The notes: generated from the letters alone by a model not told the origin. DNA of 26,467 bases from CAYQAJ01 sp964415245 (GCA_964415245.1 CAYQAJ010000038.1:1-26467), one strand, 5' to 3'; shown: positions 7,816 to 14,048, counted from the first letter of the stretch. Translations and numbers: made by a program.

Positions 7816-8030
7816 CGCTGGCGCATTTGCAGGTAGAGCTTCTCAAACGCGGCATCGTCTAGATTGGGGAACCGGCGGCGCAACCCGATGCGGAAGAGTT
7901 TGAGCGCTCGCTCGTTGAGCTGGAACACCTGGGCCAGCTTCTGCTGGGGCGTCAGGAAGCGCAGGATTTGCAGCCTGCGCTGATGGTTGGGTCGCGGTTT
8001 CCCGCCGAGCGTGGCGATATCGCGAGTCAT
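7794..8030 (-). CDS. Small conserved protein (MTRDIATLGGKP...CHNRNY), partner of the nucleotidyltransferase
   Basis: The 78-residue basic, helical protein begins MTRDIATLGGKPRPNHQRR and ends QRCHNRNY. The middle reads LAQVFQLNERALKLFRIG and LRRRFPNLDDAAFEKLY. From memory, similar short proteins occur in planctomycetes and cyanobacteria beside nucleotidyltransferases, as here. I know of no established function. Its ATG overlaps the TauE stop codon (ATGA), and its end overlaps the nucleotidyltransferase start by 22 nt. Two decayed relatives lie at 333-423 and 1335-1450. It could be the cognate partner (antitoxin or specificity factor) of the nucleotidyltransferase; that is inference from gene order. 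Confidence 0.75.
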   Translation of the reverse strand: MTRDIATLGGKPRPNHQRRLQILRFLTPQQKLAQVFQLNERALKLFRIGLRRRFPNLDDAAFEKLYLQMRQRCHNRNY

Positions 8031-8989
8031 GGCGCATCCGGCTTGGAGTGAGAGTGATCGAGGGGCTCGATGACAGTATTACGCACCGCCGGGCTGCGGT
8101 TCAAGCTGGGAAGTGTAATTCGGACAGCGGGTGGGGCGGGCTCATTGGCTGTCGATCGCGGCTCGACTACCGATAGCGTGGCGGCGGTCGTTGTAGGTGT
8201 CGTCGCCGTGGTGAACACGCGCGGGCCTTCTTTCGCCAGCACGAACACGGCCATAACGACGAGAAACACGGCGAACGCGCGGTGCAGCGAGCGCTGGTTG
8301 ATGCGCAAGCCGACCAGGTTGCCGGCCAGCGCGCCGATGATGCCCAGCAGCACGAACACGCTCATCGTGGTCCAGTCGATAGCCACGTGCCGACCGCTCA
8401 GCACGGCCAGGTGCTTGACGAAGCCGCTCAGGGAATTGGCCGCGACAATGGGCAGGCTCGTCGCCACCGCGGAGCGCACGGGAAGATTCCCAAACAGCAC
8501 CAGGGCGGGCACGATCAAAAACCCGCCGCCGACTCCCACCAGCCCGGTCACCACGCCCACACATAGCCCTTCCAGGGCAATCACCCACGCAAGGGGCGGT
8601 CGGGCGGCTTGCTCGGATTCGTCGATGGTTGTTCGAGCGGTCGGCCGACGGAACATCATCCACGCCGCCAGCAGCATCACCAGCGCGAACAGAGTCAACT
8701 GCACGGCCCCGGCGACGTACTGCGAGAGCCACGCCCCGCCGTACGTTCCCGCCATGCCGGGCAAGCCGAAGTACAGCACGTTGCGCCAATCGACCTCGCG
8801 ACTGCGCATGTAAGGCACCGCCCCGAACAGCGCGATCGTTCCCACAATGCCCAGCGATTCGGCGATGGCCGTCTTGTCGTCGTGGCCCAAGAGATAGACC
8901 AGCACCGGGACGGTGAGGATCGACCCGCCCGATCCCATGAGTCCCAGCGTCAGCCCGATCAGCAGTGCCCCGATGACGACGATGTACAT
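8027..8989 (-). CDS. TauE/SafE family sulfite/sulfur-compound exporter with altered C-terminus
   Basis: This 320-residue integral membrane protein has the two related halves of the TauE/SafE family. The first carries GLTLGLMGSGGSILTVPVLV near the N-terminus and the second GVVTGLVGVGGGFLIVPALV (about residues 145-165), with about eight hydrophobic helices in total. Such proteins export sulfite or other sulfonated or sulfur anions. Placement after rhodanese and persulfide-dioxygenase genes supports sulfite export. The transmembrane core ends near residue 256 (VFVLAKEGPRVF). The remaining about 60 residues are low-complexity (TTATTPTTTAAT) and then read out of frame through a zinc-knuckle repeat at 8079-8135. 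The extra tail is therefore probably not ancestral. No strong ribosome-binding site is seen; coupling to the upstream small gene is possible. Confidence 0.9.
   Translation of the reverse strand: MYIVVIGALLIGLTLGLMGSGGSILTVPVLVYLLGHDDKTAIAESLGIVGTIALFGAVPYMRSREVDWRNVLYFGLPGMAGTYGGAWLSQYVAGAVQLTLFALVMLLAAWMMFRRPTARTTIDESEQAARPPLAWVIALEGLCVGVVTGLVGVGGGFLIVPALVLFGNLPVRSAVATSLPIVAANSLSGFVKHLAVLSGRHVAIDWTTMSVFVLLGIIGALAGNLVGLRINQRSLHRAFAVFLVVMAVFVLAKEGPRVFTTATTPTTTAATLSVVEPRSTANEPAPPAVRITLPSLNRSPAVRNTVIEPLDHSHSKPDAP
8079..8135 (-). repeat. Copy C of the zinc-knuckle tail, embedded out of frame in the TauE gene
   Basis: In a different frame from TauE, the minus strand reads TRCPNYTSQLEPQPGGA and a TAA stop. 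The mscL end reads TRCPNCTSQLEPQTGAA and stop. The second cysteine has become Tyr here. About 30 of the 36 core nucleotides agree with copies at 507-542 and 1472-1507. The next element on the same strand is the intact CHNRNY gene, the same order as at the two decayed loci. Confidence 0.7.
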
Positions 8990-9025
8990 GGCTTCGGTAC
9001 CACGGCGATTGCTTTGTTGCCACCC

Positions 9026-9199
9026 TTATTTGCGATGATCTTCCGATTGGCGTCCGTTGGCGTCTACGTGCGGCTTCTCGTGGGTCGAACCGACCCGGCA
9101 ATTGCCTCGCAGTCACGTAGGCACGCCGAGGGCCGGCAGAATCCACAGTTGCAGCGCCAGCCAAACGACGACGACGCCGGCGATTACCAGGATTTCCAT
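9026..9199 (-). CDS. Tiny single-helix membrane protein; candidate selenoprotein (in-frame TGA at 9113-9115)
   Basis: From the ATG at 9199 the minus strand encodes MEILVIAGVVVVWLALQLW then ILPALGVPT, a 28-residue membrane peptide. Its ribosome-binding site is good (GAGGA, 8 nt before the ATG). TGA follows. If TGA is read as selenocysteine, the frame continues LRGNCRVGSTHEKPHVDANG and on to TAA at 9026-9028, giving 57 residues with U29 and Cys34 (U-x4-C). A hairpin fitting the bacterial SECIS rules lies 16 nt after the TGA. The gene sits between the persulfide dioxygenase and TauE genes, 37 nt before TauE. If TGA is a true stop, the product is only 28 residues (9113-9199). The existence of the short gene is well supported; the selenocysteine reading is inference. 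Confidence 0.55.
9082..9096 (-). promoter_or_regulatory. Candidate bacterial SECIS hairpin after the TGA
   Basis: On the minus strand, GGGTCG (9096-9091), loop GTT (9090-9088) and CGACCC (9087-9082) form a perfect 6-bp stem. The apical loop starts with G and lies 22 nt after the TGA. Published bSECIS rules ask for a 3-14 nt loop with a G in the first two positions, a stem of at least 4 bp and a 16-37 nt distance. All are met here. A short hairpin in GC-rich DNA can also arise by chance. Confidence 0.4.
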
Positions 9200-9250
9200 G
9201 GCGATTTTCCTCAGTTGTAAGACCACTTTCCGTTTCTCTTTCCATTCTTC

Positions 9251-9270
9251 TTCCTCTTTGCGGAGAGGAA
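9251..9270 (-). other. Intra-operon hairpin
   Basis: TTCCTCT (9251-9257) and AGAGGAA (9264-9270) form a 7-bp stem with a 6-nt loop. It lies between the persulfide dioxygenase stop and the tiny membrane gene. It has no T tract, so it may affect mRNA processing or stability rather than end transcription. Confidence 0.35.
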
Positions 9271-9285
9271 AGGGTCGACTCGCAT

Positions 9286-10698
9286 TTACGCGGCAGCGCT
9301 CGGCAGCCCTGCCGCCCTCCACGCCGCCATGCCTCCCACCACATTGGCCACGTCCTCGTAACCCTCGCGCTTGAGGAACGAAGCGGCGATGCTGCCGCGA
9401 TACCCCGAGCCGCAGACCACGGCCACCGGCTTGTCGCGGGGCACGTCGGCGAACCGCTCTTGCAGCTTGCCGCCGTGAATGTGAATGGCGCCGTCGATGT
9501 GGCCGGAGTTCCATTCCTTCTCGGTGCGCACGTCGAGCACCGTCAGCTTGCCTGCGCCCGATTTGAGCCGCTCGGCGAGCCGAAACACCGACCAGGTGCT
9601 GAGCGTGTCGAGCGGGTAGCCGCTGGTTTCCCAGGTGTCGATGCCCCCTTGCAGGAAGCCCTGCACGTCGTCGAAGCCGACGCGCAGCAAATGCGTGACG
9701 ACCTCGGGCACCTGGGCCGCGCTATCGGTTACGATCAGCGTGGGTCGGTCGTACGGTAGCACCCAACCGGCCCACGTCGGCAGATTGGGGCTGAAGGGAA
9801 TGTTGATCGAGCTGGGGATGTGCGCCGCCGCGAACGACTCCTTGCTCCGCACGTCGAGGATCAGGCAGTTCTCGCAAATGCGGTTGTGCACTTCCTTGGC
9901 GGTCCATCGTTTCTGGCCGGGGAGCTCCGCGCCGATGATCGCCGGCCCTTCTTTGTTCACCCGCTTCATCCTTCGGAAGTACGGCGGTGCCAGCGGCATG
10001 TCGGCCATCAGGTCGCGGACCCACTCCTCTTCCAGCTTTTGCTTGAGGGCCGGGTTGAATCGCCGCTCGAAGCCCACCGTTGACGACCGCCGCGAGCTGA
10101 TCGCCTTGCCGCACAGCGAACCGGCTCCGTGGGCGGGAAAGATCTCCGTGATGTCGGGCAGCGCTGGCAGCCGCTCGAATACGCTGTTGTAGAGTTGGTG
10201 GGCGAGCTGCTTCTGGGCCTCTTCGCCCAACAGGTCGGGACGCCCCACGTCGCCCACGAACAGAAAGTCGCCAGTAAACACCAGCCACGGCGTGTCTTTG
10301 CTGCGGGTGTCGTCGTACAGGGCCCACGAGATGTGCTCCGGCGTGTGGCCGGGCGTGTGGAACGCTCGTAGTCGGATCGAGCCGACCTGCACTTCATCGC
10401 CGTCGGCGGCGACGTGATCGGCGTAGGGGGGCGTCCATTCGGGTCCACCCAAGCCGGACGAGTGAATTCGCGGTGCGCCGGCCAGTCGGGCTTTCAGCTC
10501 CCGCGCGCCGCTGACAAAGTCGGCATGGACGTGCGTTTCGAGTATGTGCCGGACGTGCAGGTCGTTCTCGGCCGCGTAGCGGAGGAAGTCGTCGACGTCG
10601 CGCGTCGGATCGACCACCGCGGCATCGCCCGTCCGCTCGTCGCCGACAACGTACGAGGCGATCGCCAAACCGGGAACAAATCGTTGGTAGAGCAACAT
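9286..10698 (-). CDS. CstB-like persulfide dioxygenase fused to two rhodanese domains
   Basis: The 470-residue protein has a metallo-beta-lactamase-fold N-terminal domain with ETHVHADF (His56, His58, Asp60). Further ligands lie in HTPGHTPEH, TGDFLFVGD and FPAHGAG, as in ETHE1-type persulfide dioxygenases, which oxidise glutathione or other persulfides to sulfite. Two rhodanese domains follow. The first (LILDVRSKESFAAAHI) has LIVTDSAAQ where the catalytic cysteine loop should be, so it is a pseudo-rhodanese. The second has the active Cys429 in CGSGYRGS. This three-domain order matches Staphylococcus CstB, which turns persulfide and sulfite into thiosulfate. AAGGAGAATGCC precedes the ATG. Neighbours (rhodanese, TauE exporter, ArsR regulator) agree with a sulfide-stress role. 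Confidence 0.93.
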   Translation of the reverse strand: MLLYQRFVPGLAIASYVVGDERTGDAAVVDPTRDVDDFLRYAAENDLHVRHILETHVHADFVSGARELKARLAGAPRIHSSGLGGPEWTPPYADHVAADGDEVQVGSIRLRAFHTPGHTPEHISWALYDDTRSKDTPWLVFTGDFLFVGDVGRPDLLGEEAQKQLAHQLYNSVFERLPALPDITEIFPAHGAGSLCGKAISSRRSSTVGFERRFNPALKQKLEEEWVRDLMADMPLAPPYFRRMKRVNKEGPAIIGAELPGQKRWTAKEVHNRICENCLILDVRSKESFAAAHIPSSINIPFSPNLPTWAGWVLPYDRPTLIVTDSAAQVPEVVTHLLRVGFDDVQGFLQGGIDTWETSGYPLDTLSTWSVFRLAERLKSGAGKLTVLDVRTEKEWNSGHIDGAIHIHGGKLQERFADVPRDKPVAVVCGSGYRGSIAASFLKREGYEDVANVVGGMAAWRAAGLPSAAA

Positions 10699-10713
10699 GG
10701 CATTCTCCTTTGC

Positions 10714-10835
10714 GCTTGTCCGAAAACCGTCGGGGACTGGCTCATTTTGCGGAGCCGCTGGAAACTGAGCCGCGTTTCTGGGTTAGCGGAGCAAAATGTG
10801 CCTGTCCCCTTCTCTGGGACAGTTTTCGGACAAGC
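10714..10835. repeat. 122-nt palindromic element inside the sulfur operon
   Basis: Perfect 14-bp terminal inverted repeats (GCTTGTCCGAAAAC at 10714-10727, its complement at 10822-10835) enclose a second imperfect inverted pair: GGCTCATTTTGCGGAGC on the left and the complement of GGCACATTTTGCTCCGC on the right. The whole unit could fold as one long hairpin. It fills most of the 178-nt space between two co-oriented genes. It has no coding capacity, so it may be a MITE- or REPIN-like non-autonomous element. It may also influence expression of the downstream dioxygenase, which keeps its own strong ribosome-binding site. Confidence 0.75.
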
Positions 10836-10876
10836 TTGTCTTGCCCCGTGCGGGGCATGTACATCGCCAATCACCG

Positions 10877-11494
10877 TCATCTCGAACAGCAGGATGGCGA
10901 TTCGCTTTCCTTCTTCACGTTGATTCCCTTTGCCGGATCGCTTTCCGTCACGTGGTTGTTCTGATTCACCTGGTTCCACGGCATCCGGGCCAACACCATC
11001 GCCATGCCGCAGGTGTCGGTGATGCCCGCGAACATGAGCCCGGCGCCAATGATTGCCGACAGCGCGGCAAAGTAGGGGTGCACGGTCAGGGCCAGCACCG
11101 CGCCGACGAGCACGAGGAACCCGGCGGCGATGCGCACCTGGCGTTCGAGCGAGATGGCCTTCTTGCCGCGCTTGACGGGCAGCCCCGCTTCGTCCCACGC
11201 CTGTGTGCCCCCTTCGACGTTGACGACGTTGGCGTAATCGGCCGCGATGAGTTTCTCGCACGCCTTGTTGGACCGATTGCCGGTGCGGCAGATGACGTAC
11301 AGCGGCCGGTCGGCCGAGCCGTTGCGCTGTTTCATGACGTCGGCCGGATCGAGTGAATCGAGCGGCACGTTGCGCGCTCCCTCGGCGTGAACCTCGCGAA
11401 ACTCGACCGGCGTGCGAACGTCGATCAGGTTGACGTTCTCTCCGCCAGCGAAACAGTCGTGCAGTTTTCGTGGCGAAATGGTGGGGACGTTCAT
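10877..11494 (-). CDS. Rhodanese-domain protein with DUF2892 membrane domain (YgaP-like)
   Basis: Residues about 5-110 form a rhodanese domain: VNLIDVRTPVEFREVHAEGA with active-site Cys69 in VICRTGNRSNKA. A DUF2892-type membrane pair follows (IAAGFLVLVGAVLALTV and ALSAIIGAGLMFAGITDTCG, about residues 122-165). The E. coli relative YgaP is a membrane sulfurtransferase. The tail is polar and ends with two cysteines (SPSCCSR). AAGGAGAACACC precedes the ATG at 11494. The gene lies directly after the ArsR regulator and before the CstB-like gene. It probably moves sulfane sulfur near the membrane within the same pathway; the exact donor and acceptor are unknown. Confidence 0.92.
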   Translation of the reverse strand: MNVPTISPRKLHDCFAGGENVNLIDVRTPVEFREVHAEGARNVPLDSLDPADVMKQRNGSADRPLYVICRTGNRSNKACEKLIAADYANVVNVEGGTQAWDEAGLPVKRGKKAISLERQVRIAAGFLVLVGAVLALTVHPYFAALSAIIGAGLMFAGITDTCGMAMVLARMPWNQVNQNNHVTESDPAKGINVKKESESPSCCSR

Positions 11495-11589
11495 GGTGTT
11501 CTCCTTGGTATGTTGGCGAGTCAGTTCGGGCTGATTTTAGATCGTAAAGTCGCAACAAGACGATATATTGGGTGAAAAAAACTCTGACC

Positions 11590-11919
11590 TCACGGGGAGC
11601 CGTTACCTCCGAATCGATCTTCCACGCACTGCATGATGTTGGCCAAGTGCGGCTCGACGACGTGGTAATACGTCTTGCGGCCGTCGCGCTCGCTGGCCAG
11701 GAAACCGCACCGCTGCATCAGCCGCAGGTGTTCCGAGGCCATGTGGCTCGGAATGTCGCAAGCCTCGGCCAACTCGCCCACGGTGTACCGGCCCCCCAGC
11801 AGCATTTGCACGATCCGCAGCCGATGGGGGTGGGCCAGAGTCTTCAGGCACTCGGCCGCCTGGGACAGCGCATCCAGATCGGTCAGCCGGGGTTCGCGGG
11901 TTTTCTTGGTGCGAGTCAT
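11590..11919 (-). CDS. ArsR-family winged-helix repressor, probable regulator of the sulfur operon
   Basis: The 109-residue protein has the ArsR fold. LKTLAHPHRLRIVQMLLGG and the recognition region ELAEACDIPSHMASEHLRLM are followed by the wing FLASERDGRKTYYHV. It is the first gene of the minus-strand sulfur operon, so it is likely an autorepressor that responds to a sulfur species or metal. Cysteines lie at 24, 54, 71 and 98. They do not match the known pairs of SqrR/BigR (near 41 and 107), so the sensing chemistry cannot be assigned. I chose the ATG at 11919 because AGAGAGGGA precedes it. A longer frame to 11946 would start inside the probable -10 box. Confidence 0.9.
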   Translation of the reverse strand: MTRTKKTREPRLTDLDALSQAAECLKTLAHPHRLRIVQMLLGGRYTVGELAEACDIPSHMASEHLRLMQRCGFLASERDGRKTYYHVVEPHLANIMQCVEDRFGGNGSP

Positions 11920-11945
11920 GGATTGGTTCCCTCTCTCCACAATCA

Positions 11946-11973
11946 ATCATATCGCCACATTCCGACATGTCAA
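11946..11973 (-). promoter_or_regulatory. Strong promoter of the arsR-rhodanese-dioxygenase-TauE operon
   Basis: On the minus strand, TTGACA (11973-11968) is a perfect -35 box. A 16-nt spacer follows, then TATGAT (11951-11946), five of six matches to the -10 consensus. Transcription would start near 11939, giving a short leader before the ATG at 11919. The palindrome GACATGTC overlaps the -35 box and could be part of the repressor operator; that part is inference. Confidence 0.7.
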
Positions 11974-12108
11974 CCAGTATTTCCCGCAATTCGCGGCAGG
12001 GCCATTTTGGCCGGATTGCGCCGAAAACGGCCGAGAAAACCCCGGCGCGGCGGTCCTCAACGAGCCCAGCGATCATGGAGCATTCGCCCCGCACGGCCTC
12101 CCGTCAGG

Positions 12109-12492
12109 TTACCTCCTTGCCTCGAATGACAGTCTTTTGTGGAGCAGGGCGACTTCGGCGGAAAGCTGCGGAACCAATTCCGCTAGTCGATTCGGAATGT
12201 CCATGCTGGCGTGAATGACCGTGAGCACGACGACCGATTCGTTTCGCACGTCGCAAACGAGCAGATGTTTGTTGACTCGGTGGAACCGAAGCTCTTCGGG
12301 CAATCCCTCGCCCGAGACCAGAACGCCTGGGTTTTCGCGAATCAACCGCAGGCCCGATTCGATATCCTTCAGGTACTTGTCGGCTTGTCTGTTGCCCCAT
12401 TGCTCGATCGAATAGGCCTCGATGTCGAGAAGATCGGATATCGCCCGCTGGGTAAGAAGCAGCTTGGCGAGCCGTTTCCGCCGGGGGCTCAC
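12109..12492 (-). CDS. ParE/RelE-family toxin
   Basis: The 127-residue product has the ParE/RelE plasmid-stabilisation fold: LTQRAISDLLDIEAYSIEQW, then DKYLKDIESGLRLIRENPGV, a central strand LRFHRVNKHLLVCDV and a hydrophobic VVVLTVIHASMD strand. ParE toxins inhibit DNA gyrase and RelE toxins cut ribosome-bound mRNA; sequence alone does not say which applies here. The start overlaps the antitoxin stop codon in an ATGA junction, so the pair is translationally coupled. The C-terminus is a little longer than usual (about 95-100 residues). Confidence 0.87.
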   Translation of the reverse strand: MSPRRKRLAKLLLTQRAISDLLDIEAYSIEQWGNRQADKYLKDIESGLRLIRENPGVLVSGEGLPEELRFHRVNKHLLVCDVRNESVVVLTVIHASMDIPNRLAELVPQLSAEVALLHKRLSFEARR

Positions 12493-12737
12493 TTCTTCGC
12501 CTTCCGAAGAACGGACTTGAGGTCGCCGCGGAACTCAACAACGCGGCCGTCCATCGCGTCGCGGTAACCCTCGAGGATTCCCTGGCGCACGGACTGCGCC
12601 TCAAGCTGTGCCTTGCGCTGCCGCAAAAGATCGCGGACGAACTCGCTGGGCGTGGCGTAGAGCGTTCCGTCGCCGCAGTTGGCGTCGATGAAGGCCCGCA
12701 GCTCGTCGGTGAGCGACAGATTCAGCGTGTTGGGCAT
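12489..12737 (-). CDS. ParD-like ribbon-helix-helix antitoxin
   Basis: The 82-residue protein begins NTLNLSLTDELRAFIDANC and continues YATPSEFVRDLLRQRKAQLE. This is the strand-helix-helix pattern of ParD/CopG antitoxins, with an acidic/basic toxin-binding tail. It precedes and overlaps the ParE-like toxin gene. No clear Shine-Dalgarno is present, but a good promoter lies 33-61 nt upstream with direct repeats that could be its own operator. It is expected to neutralise the toxin and repress the pair. Confidence 0.87.
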   Translation of the reverse strand: MPNTLNLSLTDELRAFIDANCGDGTLYATPSEFVRDLLRQRKAQLEAQSVRQGILEGYRDAMDGRVVEFRGDLKSVLRKAKK

Positions 12738-12769
12738 GAGAAGTTAGGCTCCGCATCGTGTCTGTTGGG

Positions 12770-12815
12770 AGCCTAGCACGAAGATTAGATGCTGTCAATA
12801 TATGCCATTAGATGC
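12770..12815 (-). promoter_or_regulatory. parDE promoter with two ATTAGATGC operator-like repeats
   Basis: On the minus strand, TTGACA (12798-12793) and TAGGCT (12775-12770) are separated by 17 nt. Identical 9-mers, read on the plus strand as ATTAGATGC, lie at 12784-12792 and 12807-12815. They flank the -35 box with a 23-nt period, about two helical turns. Binding of the ribbon-helix-helix antitoxin there would block RNA polymerase. The repeats are seen; their use is inferred. Confidence 0.6.
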
Positions 12816-12913
12816 CATTCCGGCAACTGGCAGCCAGTCGGCTCCTGGTGCGTTCATAGACGTGGCGCAATCGCTCAATGTTTCGGTCTGCTGCTGCGTT
12901 CGCCCGCGAATCG

Positions 12914-13243
12914 CTACTTCTTCGGCAGCGTGGCGACGAAGGCGATCGACTCTTCGATCCAGCCGGCCAGTTGCTTGTCGGTGTCGATGCCGTCGGGCTC
13001 GACCATCACCCAGCCTTTCATCGGGCGGCCCGTGATGTCGAACTCCACGACGTGCGCCTTCTTGAGTGCCTTTTCGGCCTGGTCGGGGCCGAGCCGCGCG
13101 ATGAGCGAGCTTTTCCACACGCCCACGCACATGTTGCCGTGCAGCAGAAAGCCGACGCCGCCGAACATCTTCATTTCGGCAAAGCCCCGGCGGCGGGCGA
13201 TTGCGCTGCGAATGCGCTGGGCGAGCGACTCGCTGTAGGCCAT
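12914..13243 (-). CDS. TfoX N-terminal domain protein
   Basis: The 109-residue protein matches the TfoX-N domain: MAYSESLAQRIRSAI, FAEMKMFGGVGFLLHGNMCV, a lysine-rich middle (ALKKAHVVEFDITGRPMKGW) and a C-terminal helix ending LPKK. In Haemophilus and Vibrio, TfoX/Sxy proteins activate competence genes together with CRP. Standalone TfoX-N proteins like this are widespread and mostly uncharacterised, so a competence role is not assured. GAGGGGGA before the ATG is a good ribosome-binding site. The gene lies on the minus strand, upstream of the ParDE pair but separate from it. Confidence 0.88.
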   Translation of the reverse strand: MAYSESLAQRIRSAIARRRGFAEMKMFGGVGFLLHGNMCVGVWKSSLIARLGPDQAEKALKKAHVVEFDITGRPMKGWVMVEPDGIDTDKQLAGWIEESIAFVATLPKK

Positions 13244-13340
13244 GATGCTTCCCCCTCACCAAGAGTATCGCACCGACCGCGCCCCGCTCGCCAGCGGCCT
13301 TCGCGTCGCTGGACAGCAGCGAACAGGTACTGCAGAATAG

Positions 13341-13454
13341 GCCCCGTATCGCCGTACGATTGGAATAGCTCGGTCGATCGTCGGCAGCGGGGCGCTGCTG
13401 GTCATCGCGGTGGCCGTCACGATTATTTACTTGACGTTTCAGGGAAAAACCTAG
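13341..13454 (+). pseudogene. C-terminal transmembrane fragment lacking a start
   Basis: After a TAG at 13338-13340, an open stretch reads ARSIVGSGALLVIAVAVTII and then YLTFQGKT before TAG at 13452-13454. It is a clear single membrane helix but has no ATG, GTG or TTG before the helix. It ends 6 nt before the MOSC gene start. It may be the end of a broken small membrane protein once co-transcribed with the MOSC gene, or chance. Confidence 0.3.
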
Positions 13455-13460
13455 GTCGAT

Positions 13461-14048
13461 ATGCAGGCCGACCCGAAAACTAGCGACACCAATTCCGCGG
13501 GGCATTTGACATTGTCCGAGCTCATGGCCGGGCTCGATCACGTCGCCGCAGCGCCGCGCGACAATGGCGTTCTCAAGCTGATCGTGCAGCGGCCGGCTGT
13601 GAACGAGCGGCAGTCGGTAACTGAGGGGAGGCTCGACACCGTGCAAGGCCTTGTCGGCGATACGTGGCTGAGTCGAGGCAGCTCCAGGTCGCCCGGTGCT
13701 CCGCCCAGGCCCGAGACGCAGATCACGATCATGAATGCTCGAGCCGCGGCCTTGATAGCACGCGATCCCGAGAGATGGCAGCTTGCCGGCGACCAGCTCT
13801 TCATCGATCTGGACTTGAGCGGCGAGAATCTGCCGCCGAGAACCCGGCTGGCGATCGGCGCGGCGATCATCGAAATCACGGCGGAGGCGCACACCGGCTG
13901 TAAAAAATTCGCCGGCCGGTTCGGCCACGATGCGCTAAAGTTCGTCAACCTGGACGAGGGAAGAAGATTGAATCTGCGGGGCATCTACGCCAGGGTGGTG
14001 CAGTCGGGCGACATCCGAGTCGGCGACACGGTGAGAAAGTTGCAGTAG
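13461..14048 (+). CDS. MOSC-domain protein
   Basis: The 195-residue protein shows the MOSC pattern. An early strand LKLIVQRPAVNERQSVTEG leads into LVGDTWLSRG, then ITIMNARAAALIA, GDQLFIDLDLSGENLPPRTR, and the conserved cysteine near residue 154 in EAHTGCKKFAGRFG. The closing GIYARVVQSGDIRVGDTV is typical. MOSC domains are named after the molybdenum cofactor sulfurase C-terminus and carry sulfur or an N-hydroxylamine-reducing Mo centre; standalone members are poorly known. The ATG at 13461 follows a decayed membrane fragment. No molybdenum-cofactor gene is nearby. Confidence 0.85.
   Translation: MQADPKTSDTNSAGHLTLSELMAGLDHVAAAPRDNGVLKLIVQRPAVNERQSVTEGRLDTVQGLVGDTWLSRGSSRSPGAPPRPETQITIMNARAAALIARDPERWQLAGDQLFIDLDLSGENLPPRTRLAIGAAIIEITAEAHTGCKKFAGRFGHDALKFVNLDEGRRLNLRGIYARVVQSGDIRVGDTVRKLQ

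Noticed and set aside
8142..9344. 400-residue minus-strand frame overlapping TauE and the tiny membrane gene
   Set aside because: Arginine-rich out-of-frame composition typical of a GC shadow; TauE in the other frame has clear membrane helices and family motifs.
11495..11589. Second promoter between arsR and the rhodanese gene
   Set aside because: A TAAAAT box is present, but no -35 box lies at acceptable spacing; the strong promoter upstream of arsR is sufficient.
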